A stretch of 64,000 bases of DNA, taken from SZAS-103 sp038216155 (GTDB taxonomy: Bacteria > Pseudomonadota > Gammaproteobacteria > Xanthomonadales > Xanthomonadaceae). The translations under genes were made by a program, and so were the position numbers. This document shows, piece by piece, positions 34,608 to 42,962 of this stretch. The stretch's first letter is position 1; every line of letters begins with the position of its first letter. The stretch lies in assembly GCA_038216155.1 (NCBI GenBank), contig JBBQQH010000001.1, positions 38,176-102,175 on the forward strand. The letters are read 5' to 3'. A model generated the notes under the pieces. It was not told the origin of the DNA. It worked only from the letters and a program-made list of their open reading frames with translations, and did not search any database.

Positions 34608-34880
34608 ATGAATAAGGCTGATTTTATCGCTGCGGTTGCTGATACCGCAGAGCTGTCCAAGGCCGATGCCGGCCGCGCCGTCGACGCGATGGTGGGAACG
34701 ATCACCAAGGCACTCAAGAAGGGCGACACCATCACCCTGGTCGGGTTCGGCACTTTCGCGATCCGCAAGCGCGCAGCGCGCACTGGCCGCAATCCTCGCA
34801 CCGGCGACACCATCAAGATCAAAGCCTCCAAGAATCCGGCGTTCAAGGCTGGCAAGGCGCTGAAGGATGCCGTAAACTAA
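34608..34880 (+). CDS. hupB: DNA-binding protein HU-beta
   Basis: 90-residue histone-like nucleoid protein that bends DNA as a dimer. Family features: MNKADFIAAVADTAELSKAD start, the VGFGTFAIRKRAARTGRNP strand region with the DNA-intercalating Pro, and KAGKALKDAVN end. The ATG at 34608 is chosen on homology; the preceding GGGAG is at a suitable distance. It lies between lon and ppiD as in E. coli. Confidence 0.98.
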   Translation: MNKADFIAAVADTAELSKADAGRAVDAMVGTITKALKKGDTITLVGFGTFAIRKRAARTGRNPRTGDTIKIKASKNPAFKAGKALKDAVN

Positions 34881-35049
34881 TCGGCTGTTGCGCGAGGTCG
34901 TTCGCAGCTTCGGTCGTCACCGACCCGGGCTGCTGCGAACTCGCAACCGATGTCGCAGGCCCACGTTTGAACATGGCACCCGTGCTCCCCAGCGGTCGCA
35001 TCACTCGCAAGTGATTGCATCTGCAACGGTCACGGCACACTGCTCGCCG

Positions 35050-35124
35050 GGGTGCTTAGCTCAGCGGTAGAGCGTCGCCTTTACACGGCGAGGGTCGGGG
35101 GTTCGAAACCCTCAGCACCCACCA
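35050..35124 (+). tRNA. tRNA-Val (anticodon TAC)
   Basis: 75 bases. The acceptor stem is GGGTGCT/AGCACCC and the anticodon arm TCGCC-TTTACAC-GGCGA carries TAC. CCA is encoded. Confidence 0.96.
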
Positions 35125-35151
35125 GCGCATAGAGTCAAACTTGTTTACCGC

Positions 35152-35228
35152 GGAGTGGTAGTTCAGTTGGTTAGAATGCTGGCCTGTCACGCCGGAGGTC
35201 GCGGGTTCGAGTCCCGTCCACTCCGCCA
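35152..35228 (+). tRNA. tRNA-Asp (anticodon GTC)
   Basis: 77 bases. The acceptor stem is GGAGTGG/CCACTCC and the anticodon loop CTGTCAC carries GTC. CCA is encoded. It follows tRNA-Val after 27 bases, so the two form one transcript ended by the terminator just downstream. Confidence 0.96.
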
Positions 35229-35239
35229 TTTTTTGCCAC

Positions 35240-35261
35240 AAGGGCGCCGTTTGGCGCCTTT
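35240..35261 (+). terminator. Terminator after the tRNA-Val/tRNA-Asp pair
   Basis: A 9-bp stem (AAGGGCGCC/GGCGCCTTT, one G-U pair) with a GTTT loop, followed by GTTGTT. It lies 12 bases past the tRNA-Asp 3' end. Confidence 0.75.
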
Positions 35262-35490
35262 GTTGTTACTGGAACATGGCGTGAAGCGCCGCATGCAGGC
35301 CTTGGCTGATTGCAGGGTCGTGCCTTCTGAGCGGGCGAGCGTGTCGTTGATGGCAACTTCAACGTGCGTTCGTAGGGTGCGATTGCGATAATTGACGAAG
35401 AATTGTTTGTGCAAGTGGCCGCAGCAGTTCAAGGCGGCCGATTCGATCGAACTTGAAAACGCGCCGTATGGCGCTTGGCGGACCCAAATT

Positions 35491-37443
35491 ATGTTGCAGC
35501 AAATTCGCAAAGCGACTTCGGGCTGGATCGCCGGGGTCATCCTCGTATTGATCATCATCACTTTCGCCTTGTGGGGCATCAACGGCTACTTTCAGGGCCA
35601 GGTCGACACCTGGCTCGCGCGCACTACGATCAAGCCGGGCTGGTTTGGCACATCGATCAGCGCCAAGACCCGCGAGATCAGTGCCGACGACTTCCGTACA
35701 GCGTTCGAAAACTACCGCCAGCAGCAGCGCAACCAGCAAGGCGAAAAATTCGATGCGGCCAACTTCGACACACCGGCGCGGCGGCTGGAACTGCTCGACC
35801 AACTGGTCCAGCGCGACTTGCTGGTCACTGCCGCCGAAGCGGACGGCATCCAAGTCGGCGCCGCGCAATTGCAGGCGGCGATCGCCGCGATTCCCGCGTT
35901 CCAGGCGTTGGGCAAATTTGATCCGATCCAGTACCGGCAGTCGCTGTATTCGCTGAACAAGTCCCCGCGCGAATTCGAGGACGGCATACGTCGTGACATG
36001 CTGGCCGACGCAGTGCCCAATGCCATCTTCGATTCGGGTTTCGCGACAGATGCCGACCTCGACACGTTTCTGCGGCTGAGCATGCAGACCCGCGACCTGC
36101 GCTATTTCGAGATCGGTGCGCCGGCCAATACCACCAGCACTCCCGATGCCGCAGCGATTGCCGCCTGGTACAAGTCGCACACCGCGATGTATCGCAGCCC
36201 GGAGCAAATCGCGCTGGAATACATCGAGCTTGACTCCAGCGCGATCCATGTTCCGACCACGGTCGACGAAGCGACGTTGCAGGCCAGTTACAACGACCAG
36301 AAATCGCGATTCATTGAACCAGAGCAGCGGCTGGCCTCACATATCCTGATCAAGGTGCCCGAGAACGCACCAGCGGCGGTCGAGAAGGCCGCGCAGGCGA
36401 AAGCCGCCGCGCTGGCGACCCAGGCGCGCACGCCGGGCACAGATTTTGCTGCTTTGGCCAAGGACAGTTCCGAGGACATCGGCTCAAAGGGCGTCGGCGG
36501 CGATCTGGGCTGGCTCAGCCCCGGCGTAACCCTTAAGCCGTTCGAAACAGCGCTGTACGCGATGCAGGCCGGGCAGATCAGCGATCCGGTGCGGACCACC
36601 GAAGGCTGGCATGTGATCCAGATGCGCGATTTGCGCCCTGGGCGGCAGGTTCCGTTCGAGCAAGTTCGCGCGCAACTCGAGCGCGAGGCTGCGGACGCCG
36701 GGCGCGAGCGCATTTTCAGTGATCGCTCCGGCAAGCTGGTCGACTCCACGTTGAAGGATCCGACGACGCTGGCGCCGGCGGCGCGCGAACTCGGCCTGAC
36801 TGTGCAGAAGACGGCGTTGTTTGCACGCGGTGGTGGTGTTGGAATCGCTGCGGATCCAAAGATCCAGAAAAAGGCGTTTTTGCCGGAGACACTGCAGAGC
36901 GGCGACAACAGCGATCCAGTCGAGATCTCGCCCAACCATGTGGTGGTCTTCCGCGTCGCCCAGCATCAGCAGGCCAGCACCTTGCCGCTGGCGAATGTGA
37001 CTGATCGCGTGATTGCCGATATCCAGACCGACCAGCGCGCGAAGGCCGCCAAGCTTGCTGCAGAAGCGTTGCTGGCTCGCGCGAAAAAAGGCGAGGGCAT
37101 TGAGGCGTTGGCCAGTGCCAATGGCAGCGTGGCGATCGCGGCAGCGGGCATTCCGCGCACCGCGCCGATGCCGCAAAAGCCCGTGCTTCAGGTTGCGTTC
37201 GCGTTGCCGCATGCAGTCGCTGGCAAACCGCAGGTCGGTCTGGCCCAGATCGCGCCGGATCGCTACGTGCTGGTGGAAGTCAGTCGGGTAACCGATGGCG
37301 ATCTCAAGGGCGTCGACGCCAGCGCGCGACATTCGCAACGCGCGGCCTACGGTCAGTTGCACGGCGCAATGGAACGTCAGGCATATGCTGAGTCTTTGCG
37401 GCAGCGCTACAAAGTGCAGATCGCGAAGAATCGTTTGAAGTAA
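35491..37443 (+). CDS. ppiD: Periplasmic folding chaperone PpiD (SurA-N / parvulin type)
   Basis: Inner-membrane-anchored chaperone near the Sec translocon exit. 650 residues. A short cytoplasmic N-terminus (MLQQIRKATSGWIAG) is followed by one transmembrane helix (about residues 12-34), an SurA-like helical domain, and a parvulin-type PPIase domain around residues 265-365 (ASHILIKVPE, GGDLGWLSPG, TTEGWHVIQ). The ATG at 35491 gives the canonical N-terminus. Position after hupB matches E. coli. Confidence 0.95.
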   Translation: MLQQIRKATSGWIAGVILVLIIITFALWGINGYFQGQVDTWLARTTIKPGWFGTSISAKTREISADDFRTAFENYRQQQRNQQGEKFDAANFDTPARRLELLDQLVQRDLLVTAAEADGIQVGAAQLQAAIAAIPAFQALGKFDPIQYRQSLYSLNKSPREFEDGIRRDMLADAVPNAIFDSGFATDADLDTFLRLSMQTRDLRYFEIGAPANTTSTPDAAAIAAWYKSHTAMYRSPEQIALEYIELDSSAIHVPTTVDEATLQASYNDQKSRFIEPEQRLASHILIKVPENAPAAVEKAAQAKAAALATQARTPGTDFAALAKDSSEDIGSKGVGGDLGWLSPGVTLKPFETALYAMQAGQISDPVRTTEGWHVIQMRDLRPGRQVPFEQVRAQLEREAADAGRERIFSDRSGKLVDSTLKDPTTLAPAARELGLTVQKTALFARGGGVGIAADPKIQKKAFLPETLQSGDNSDPVEISPNHVVVFRVAQHQQASTLPLANVTDRVIADIQTDQRAKAAKLAAEALLARAKKGEGIEALASANGSVAIAAAGIPRTAPMPQKPVLQVAFALPHAVAGKPQVGLAQIAPDRYVLVEVSRVTDGDLKGVDASARHSQRAAYGQLHGAMERQAYAESLRQRYKVQIAKNRLK

Positions 37444-37583
37444 TTCGCGCCACGAAGCCTCATATCGCCGCATGGCGGTTCGCCGGCGGCCTTCACCAGC
37501 AAACGTGCCGCGCGATCGCGTTACGAATGCATTGCCCAGAATCGACGCGGATTTCTGCGACTGGGGGCGCTGCCGCAGCAGGC

Positions 37584-38369
37584 TTATTCCAGCCCGCTCA
37601 TCCCGAGGATATTGTAACCGGCATCCACATAAGTCACTTCGCCAGTGATGCCTGAGGCCAGATCCGAGCACAGGAACGCGGCGGTGTTGCCGACTTCATC
37701 GGTGGTGACGTTGCGGCGCAACGGCGCATTCGTTTCGACGTAATCGAGCATCTTGCGGATGTTGCCGACGCCGGCGGCGGCGAGCGTCTTGATCGGTCCG
37801 GCCGAAATCGCATTGACGCGTGTTCCTTCCGGGCCGAGGTTGTAAGCGAGGTAACGCACGCTTGCTTCCAGGCTGGCCTTGGCCAAGCCCATCACGTTGT
37901 AGTTCTGCAGGGCTCGCTCGGCACCCAGATAGCTCATGGTCAGCAGCGCACCGTTGCGGCCTTGCATCAGCGGGCGCGCTGCTTTGGCGAGCGCCGGGAA
38001 ACTGTAGGCGGAAATATCGTGGGCGATGCGGTAGTTCTCGCGCGTGAGTCCGTCCAGGAATCCGCCACTCAGCGCTTCGCCCGGTGCAAAACCGATCGAG
38101 TGCACCAGGATGTCCAGCCCGTCCCAGCGTTTGCCAAGATCGCCAAACAGCTGCTCGATCTGGCCATCATCGGCGACGTCGCACGGCAGCACGATGTCGG
38201 AGTTGAACGTCGTCGCGGCCTCGTCGACCCTCGATTTGAGTTTTTCACTGGCGTAGGTGAAGGCGAGCTCGGCACCTTCACGACGCATCGCATTGGCAAT
38301 ACCCCAGGCAATCGACCGCTGGTTGAGCACGCCGGTGATCAACGCGCGCTTGCCGCTCAGAAAACCCAT
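37584..38369 (-). CDS. fabI: Enoyl-[acyl-carrier-protein] reductase (NADH)
   Basis: Last step of each fatty-acid elongation cycle. 261-residue SDR-like enzyme. The nucleotide-binding region reads GKRALITGVLNQRSIAWGIA. The catalytic Tyr157-x6-Lys164 is in QNYNVMGLAKASLEASVRYL, preceded by a second tyrosine in SYLGAE, and the C-terminal VDAGYNILGM is typical. GGAGG precedes the ATG at 38369. It is convergent with ppiD. Confidence 0.97.
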   Translation of the reverse strand: MGFLSGKRALITGVLNQRSIAWGIANAMRREGAELAFTYASEKLKSRVDEAATTFNSDIVLPCDVADDGQIEQLFGDLGKRWDGLDILVHSIGFAPGEALSGGFLDGLTRENYRIAHDISAYSFPALAKAARPLMQGRNGALLTMSYLGAERALQNYNVMGLAKASLEASVRYLAYNLGPEGTRVNAISAGPIKTLAAAGVGNIRKMLDYVETNAPLRRNVTTDEVGNTAAFLCSDLASGITGEVTYVDAGYNILGMSGLE

Positions 38370-38470
38370 GCTGCCTCCAGAAATGGTTCGTTCGTACTTG
38401 CACGCTAGTGTGCCGTGCGCGGCGTTGTTGTGCCACTTTTGCGCGGTCGCGCCGCACCCGCGACCGCTTT

Positions 38471-38504
38471 GCTGCTGCGACATCTCCCGGTCGGAGAGGT
38501 GAGC
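38471..38504. repeat. Dispersed hairpin repeat upstream of fabI
   Basis: CATCTCCCGGTCGGAGAGGTG contains an imperfect hairpin (CTCCCGGTCGGAG) and matches the unit at 38557-38610 with a few changes. It lies in the 240-base fabI-mltD gap, which holds no gene. Confidence 0.6.
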
Positions 38505-38556
38505 AAAGGCGCGTTGCGCTGTTTGTTGACGTAGTGCGGACAGTCTCGTTACGTTC

Positions 38557-38610
38557 GCCCCTCACCCGCAGTCGCTGCGCGACTGCGACCTCTCCCGGTG
38601 GGAGAGGTGG
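38557..38610. repeat. Dispersed hairpin repeat ending next to the mltD stop
   Basis: CCCTCACCC followed by two hairpins: GCAGTCGCTGCGCGACTGC and CCTCTCCCGGTGGGAGAGG. It is related to the elements at 1826-1870 and 38471-38504 and ends two bases before the mltD stop, so it could act as a transcription terminator for mltD. Confidence 0.65.
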
Positions 38611-38611
38611 T

Positions 38612-39940
38612 TTAACGGCCCAGCTTCAGCGTCTGACCAACCTTCAATGCAGTTTTGCTGCCGAGACGATTCAACTTCTGCAGTGATTTAACGCTGACGC
38701 CGTATTTGCGGGCGATGCTGCCGAGGCTGTCGCCCTTGGCTACGCGGTGCGCGCGCGCGGCCGGCGTGCTTTTGCCGACTCGCACAACGGCTGGATCAGG
38801 CTCCGGTTCGGGTGCGACATCCTGCGCCATCGGTTCGGGCTCGGGTTGCTCGGCGGCGGCTGCAGTCGTCTGATCCCAATGCGCGCGCGTGCTGGCCGGC
38901 ACCAGCACCGTGCGGGGCGCACCGGCGACGATGCGGCCGCGTGCATAACCCTGGTTGTAATACCTGAGCTGGCCCGGATCGGTCTGCAGCCGCTGCGCCA
39001 GCGTATCCAGCGAGGTGATGCCCTCGGGCACCTCGTACGGCACCCAATGCGCGACTCGAGCCGACTCGGCCAGCGGAATCCCGCGCAACTCCGGATGTGC
39101 CAGCAGGCACGTCAGTGCGCGCAGCTTGGCGACGTATTCGTAAGTGGTGAACGACAGCCCGCGCGGCCGCCGATAGTGGAACAGCCCGCCGGCCTTGCGT
39201 CCTTCCAGTTCGTCGCCGGGCATCTCCTTCATCACCCGATACTCGCCGGAGTTGTAGCCCATCGCGGTCAGGCGCCAGTCGCCGAAAATATCCTGCAACT
39301 TGCCGAGGTAGGTAAGTGCGGCGCGGGTAGCCTGGATCGGAGAGAGTCGGCCGTCGTAGCCGCGAATCACGGTCACGCCGTTGTTGCGCGCGGTCTGCGC
39401 GATCATCTGCCACATGCCGGCCGGACCGCCGAAGCCCCGCGCGTCGGGGCGATACCAGCTTTCAACAATCGGGATCAGCGCGAATTCGCCCGGCAACTTT
39501 CGGCGTTCGAGTTCGTCCATCACTACCAGCATCAGCGGCAGGATCGCCTGCACCTGGTCGGCAAAACGTTGCGGATAGCCGGCATAGCGCGCGCGCCAGC
39601 GCGTGTTGTTGGGGCCGACGATGCAGGTTGGCGTGCTCAGCCGTGCACGCAGGCGATCGAGCACGTCGCCTGCAGTCATCAGATCGGCTTCTGGCGGTAG
39701 CGCCGTGTCGGTGGGTGCGCTGATGGGTGAGGACATCTCCGGTGGCAACTGCGCAGTGACGACAGGCGGCGTCGGCTTCAGCGGACTCGGCTGCGAAACC
39801 GATCCGCTACCGGCGCCCCTGGTGGGCGCGGATCGCGTGGTGCCCGTAGTCTCGCACGCAGTCAGCGTCAGCAGGATCGACAGCAAGGCGATGCGGAGCG
39901 CGAATCGGCAGGGCAAGCGCCTATGAGTTGCGGGGTTCAT
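38612..39940 (-). CDS. mltD: Membrane-bound lytic murein transglycosylase D
   Basis: Outer-membrane lipoprotein that cleaves peptidoglycan glycan strands. 442 residues. Lipobox LTAC with Cys29, a Pro-rich linker, then the SLT domain with catalytic Glu160 (IPIVESWY) and GGPAGMWQMIAQTARNNG. A single LysM peptidoglycan-binding repeat lies at the C-terminus (HRVAKGDSLGSIARKYGVS), fewer than the usual two or more. The ATG at 39940 overlaps the gloB stop in ATGA, so translation is coupled. gloB-mltD adjacency also occurs in E. coli. Confidence 0.94.
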   Translation of the reverse strand: MNPATHRRLPCRFALRIALLSILLTLTACETTGTTRSAPTRGAGSGSVSQPSPLKPTPPVVTAQLPPEMSSPISAPTDTALPPEADLMTAGDVLDRLRARLSTPTCIVGPNNTRWRARYAGYPQRFADQVQAILPLMLVVMDELERRKLPGEFALIPIVESWYRPDARGFGGPAGMWQMIAQTARNNGVTVIRGYDGRLSPIQATRAALTYLGKLQDIFGDWRLTAMGYNSGEYRVMKEMPGDELEGRKAGGLFHYRRPRGLSFTTYEYVAKLRALTCLLAHPELRGIPLAESARVAHWVPYEVPEGITSLDTLAQRLQTDPGQLRYYNQGYARGRIVAGAPRTVLVPASTRAHWDQTTAAAAEQPEPEPMAQDVAPEPEPDPAVVRVGKSTPAARAHRVAKGDSLGSIARKYGVSVKSLQKLNRLGSKTALKVGQTLKLGR

Positions 39941-40722
39941 GCGCGAAATCCGTCTTTCCATTGGCGCAATGCGGCAAAAGCTTGCACACGATCGGCGCAC
40001 GGACCGCCGGTGTGGCGTTCAACAGCCGCGCGCACTTCTGGCTGGTCGATCCGCAGGAACGGATTGCACGCGCGTTCCGAGGCGATCGTGCTGGGGACGC
40101 TGGGCCGACCGGCATCCACGGCTTCGCGTGCCAAGGCCAGACGTGCTTGTAAGGCAGCATTAGCGGGTTCCACGACCATTGCAAATGCGCCATTGGACAA
40201 CGTGTACTCGTGGCCGCAGCACACGCGGGTGGCGGCAGACATCGCAGCGAAGCGGTCGAGCGAGGTCAGCATCTGCTCCGGCGTGCCTTCGAACAATCGA
40301 CCGCAGCCCAAACTGAAGAGTGTGTCGCCGCTAAAAAGATAGCCGTCGTCGGCTCCGGTTTGATGAAACGCGATGTGCGAACGCGTATGGCCCGGTACTT
40401 CGAGCACCGCAAATTCCAGATCAAGCGCAGGAATTGCGAGCGTGTCGCCTTCGACCATCCGCTGCATCGGCAAGTCGATGCGGGCGTCGTCCGGGCCATG
40501 TATCGGTACATCGAAATGCTGCAGCAATTCCGCGGCGCCGCCGATATGGTCGGGGTGATGATGGGTCAGCAGGATCGCGACCGGCCGCAACCCTTGTGCC
40601 TGGATCGCCGACAGCACAGGCGCAGCCTCGCCAGGATCGACCAGCAGGCAGCAACCCTGCGGGTCGGAGAGGGTCCAGACGTAATTGTCCTGGAACGCGG
40701 AAATGGCACTCAAGGTCGGCAT
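39937..40722 (-). CDS. gloB: Hydroxyacylglutathione hydrolase (glyoxalase II)
   Basis: Hydrolyses S-lactoylglutathione to lactate and glutathione, the second step of methylglyoxal detoxification. 261 residues of metallo-beta-lactamase fold. The dinuclear metal site is seen in THHHPDH at 53-59, VPGHTRSHIAFH and FSGDTLFSLGCGR. The C-terminal HAGH-type domain contains CCGHEYTLSN and RACNPFLR. The ATG at 40722 gives the family start MPTLSAISAFQDNY. It is divergent from the methyltransferase gene as in E. coli. Confidence 0.96.
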   Translation of the reverse strand: MPTLSAISAFQDNYVWTLSDPQGCCLLVDPGEAAPVLSAIQAQGLRPVAILLTHHHPDHIGGAAELLQHFDVPIHGPDDARIDLPMQRMVEGDTLAIPALDLEFAVLEVPGHTRSHIAFHQTGADDGYLFSGDTLFSLGCGRLFEGTPEQMLTSLDRFAAMSAATRVCCGHEYTLSNGAFAMVVEPANAALQARLALAREAVDAGRPSVPSTIASERACNPFLRIDQPEVRAAVERHTGGPCADRVQAFAALRQWKDGFRA

Positions 40723-40804
40723 GGATAAGCGGAATCGATTGGGGAGGGTGGCCGGCGCGCACGACCGGGTGACCGCGGCGGTCGTTTTGCCGCAAACTTC
40801 AACC

Positions 40805-41512
40805 ATGCCCGCTCTGCATTCCCCCCGTCAACCCGACACCCCGCCCGCGACGCCGCAGCAACGCTGGTTGCAGCGGGCAGATACCCGCGACTTGCTACAG
40901 GCGTGCCAGCGCGAAGTCGCTGCGGATATTGCGCGCAGCAGCGGTCGTTACGGCCTGTTGGTGCATCCGCAGGTGCCGCTGGAAGCGCGGCTCATCACTG
41001 CCAACCTGCACACGTCGACGCATTTGCAGCGACGTGGCAGGCAATTCGATGGCGACTTGCGCTGCGACGAGTCGGCGTTGCCCATGGCCGACGACAGTCT
41101 TGCGCTGATTTATCTTGGCTTTGCTTTCGAACTGTCGAGCGATCCGGTGGGACTGGCCGCCGAATGCGCGCGCCTGCTCGAACCCGAGGGCCGCCTGCTG
41201 GTGCTCGGACTGAATCCGTGGAGTCCCGCGCATTTGCGCTGGCTTGGCCACGGGCTGCACAGTTGGTCTCCGGAAGCCTTGCGTCCATTGCTGACCGGGC
41301 TCGGCCTGGACATCCTGCAGTGCCGGTACCTGGGCGGATTGTGGTCCGGCGGCGATGCAACAGCGCTGGACGCGGCCGAGCCGGCATCGGCTACAGTGGG
41401 CAATCCGCTGCGCTGTGCGTTTTTGCTGGAGGCGCGGCGGCGCGAGCCAGGGCTGACGCCATTGCGCGCGGCGCCGGCACGGGTTGCCACGGCGCAGGTC
41501 GGCGCCGGATGA
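40805..41512 (+). CDS. Class I SAM-dependent methyltransferase (YafS-like)
   Basis: 235 residues. The N-terminal half is less conserved. The middle holds a methyltransferase pattern: RCDESALPMADDSLALIYL, then LEPEGRLLVLGLNPWS, and a C-terminal GLWSGGDATAL. It lacks the obvious glycine-rich GxGxG SAM loop of canonical members, as does E. coli YafS. Position between gloB and rnhA is the same as yafS in E. coli, which is the main support. The substrate is unknown. Confidence 0.85.
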   Translation: MPALHSPRQPDTPPATPQQRWLQRADTRDLLQACQREVAADIARSSGRYGLLVHPQVPLEARLITANLHTSTHLQRRGRQFDGDLRCDESALPMADDSLALIYLGFAFELSSDPVGLAAECARLLEPEGRLLVLGLNPWSPAHLRWLGHGLHSWSPEALRPLLTGLGLDILQCRYLGGLWSGGDATALDAAEPASATVGNPLRCAFLLEARRREPGLTPLRAAPARVATAQVGAG

Positions 41513-41569
41513 GCTCGGAGCGCGCGCTGTCCTGCGTTCGCAAATTTATCGATTCCAAGGGAGAGACGG

Positions 41570-42037
41570 ATGGGTTCGGCCACACCCGCGCAGGTTGAAA
41601 TCCATACAGACGGTGCCTGCCTGGGTAATCCTGGCCCGGGCGGTTGGGGCGCGTTGCTGCGCCACGGAGGGCGCGAACGCGAGCTGTCGGGCGGCGAGCC
41701 GCAATCCACCAATAACCGCATGGAAATGATGGCCGCGATTCAGGCGCTGGAAGCGCTGAAGTCCCCATGCACGGTAAAACTGCACACTGACTCGAAATAC
41801 GTGCAGCAAGGCATCAGCCAATGGCTGCCGAACTGGTTGCGGCGCGGCTGGAAAACCAGCGGCGGCGATCCAGTGAAGAATCAGGATCTGTGGGAGCGCC
41901 TGCAAAAGGCGGTCGCTCCGCATCAGGTGCAGTGGATCTGGGTGAAGGGCCACGCCGGCCACATCGACAACGAGCGTGTCGACGTGCTCGCGCGCAACGC
42001 AGCCGAATCATTCCGCCCGGCTGAGTCAACACGATGA
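41570..42037 (+). CDS. rnhA: Ribonuclease HI
   Basis: Degrades the RNA strand of RNA-DNA hybrids. 155 residues. The four catalytic carboxylates D14, E52, D74 and D138 are present (HTDGACLGNPG, NNRMEM, HTDSKY, ERVDVLA). The ATG at 41570 follows GGGAGAG at a good distance. Its TGA overlaps the dnaQ ATG by four bases, so the two are translationally coupled. The order gloB-yafS-rnhA-dnaQ is conserved with E. coli, but here rnhA and dnaQ run in the same direction. Confidence 0.97.
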   Translation: MGSATPAQVEIHTDGACLGNPGPGGWGALLRHGGRERELSGGEPQSTNNRMEMMAAIQALEALKSPCTVKLHTDSKYVQQGISQWLPNWLRRGWKTSGGDPVKNQDLWERLQKAVAPHQVQWIWVKGHAGHIDNERVDVLARNAAESFRPAESTR

Positions 42038-42753
42038 CGCGGCAGGTGATCCTGGATACTGAAACCACCGGCCTGTCGTGGGAAAAAGGGAATCGCGTGA
42101 TCGAGATCGGCTGCATCGAGCTGGTGCAGCGGCGTCCGACCGGTCGCAAGTTTCAGCGTTATCTCAATCCCGATCGCGCGATGGAACCCGGCGCGCAGGA
42201 AGTGACCGGATTGTCCGCCGAGTTTCTCGCGGACAAGCCGCGATTCGCGGAAGTGGTCGAGGAGTTTCTCGAGTTCATCGACGGCGCCGAAGTGATCGCG
42301 CACAACGCATCGTTCGATGTCGGCTTTCTGGAAAACGAATTGCGCCTGCTGGATGGCCGCCACGGCACGTTGATGGCGCGTTGCAGCGTGATTGATTCGC
42401 TGCACATGGCGCGCGAACGCTATCCTGGCCAGCGCAACAGCCTGGATGCGTTGTGCCGACGGCTAGGCGTGGACAACGCCGGTCGCGCACTGCACGGCGC
42501 GTTGCTGGATGCGCAACTGCTGGCTGATGTGTATCTCGCATTGACGGCCGGGCAGAGCGAAATTGGCTTTGCGGCAGTGGTCGATACGCGCGTGACGAGC
42601 GCAATCGCCGTATCCGCAACCGCATCGCTGCGTCGCGTGTTGCGCGCCAGCGCCGACGAGTTGGAACTCCATCAGCAGCGCTTGCAACGCATCACATCGG
42701 CCAGTGGCGGTCGCCTGTTGTGGATCGAGGAATTGCGGATCGAGTCGGCATGA
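42034..42753 (+). CDS. dnaQ: DNA polymerase III epsilon subunit (3'-5' proofreading exonuclease)
   Basis: Proofreading subunit of the replicase. 239 residues. Exo motif I is LDTETTGL (D8, E10), motif II HNASFD (D95), and motif III HGALLDAQLLADVYL (H154, D159). The C-terminal tail after residue 175 is the polymerase alpha-binding region and is variable. It overlaps rnhA by four bases (ATGA), and its own stop overlaps a possible small downstream frame. Confidence 0.96.
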   Translation: MTRQVILDTETTGLSWEKGNRVIEIGCIELVQRRPTGRKFQRYLNPDRAMEPGAQEVTGLSAEFLADKPRFAEVVEEFLEFIDGAEVIAHNASFDVGFLENELRLLDGRHGTLMARCSVIDSLHMARERYPGQRNSLDALCRRLGVDNAGRALHGALLDAQLLADVYLALTAGQSEIGFAAVVDTRVTSAIAVSATASLRRVLRASADELELHQQRLQRITSASGGRLLWIEELRIESA

Positions 42754-42962
42754 GCACTATGAACAAGGCGAGTCCTGCACATCTGCTGCCGGACGTGGAT
42801 AATCAACGCCGGGGCGCACGCCAAGGGTTGCCGGCTCGAGCCGAATTTTCGGATGCCGGCGTGTTCGCTCCGATGCTGTCTCGAACAGCGCTGTCCAATG
42901 TCAACGTGTTCGGCCGCATCGCGTCCGATCCCATCGTGTCCGCTACTGCGAGTTTGCCGTGA
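42750..42962 (+). CDS. Possible 70-residue small protein between dnaQ and the kinase
   Basis: An open frame whose ATG overlaps the dnaQ TGA (ATGA) and whose TGA overlaps the kinase GTG (GTGA). The product has no signal peptide, membrane segment or recognisable domain. The double overlap suggests translational coupling but could be chance. No family is known to me; it may instead be simple leader DNA of the kinase. Confidence 0.3.
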   Translation: MSTMNKASPAHLLPDVDNQRRGARQGLPARAEFSDAGVFAPMLSRTALSNVNVFGRIASDPIVSATASLP

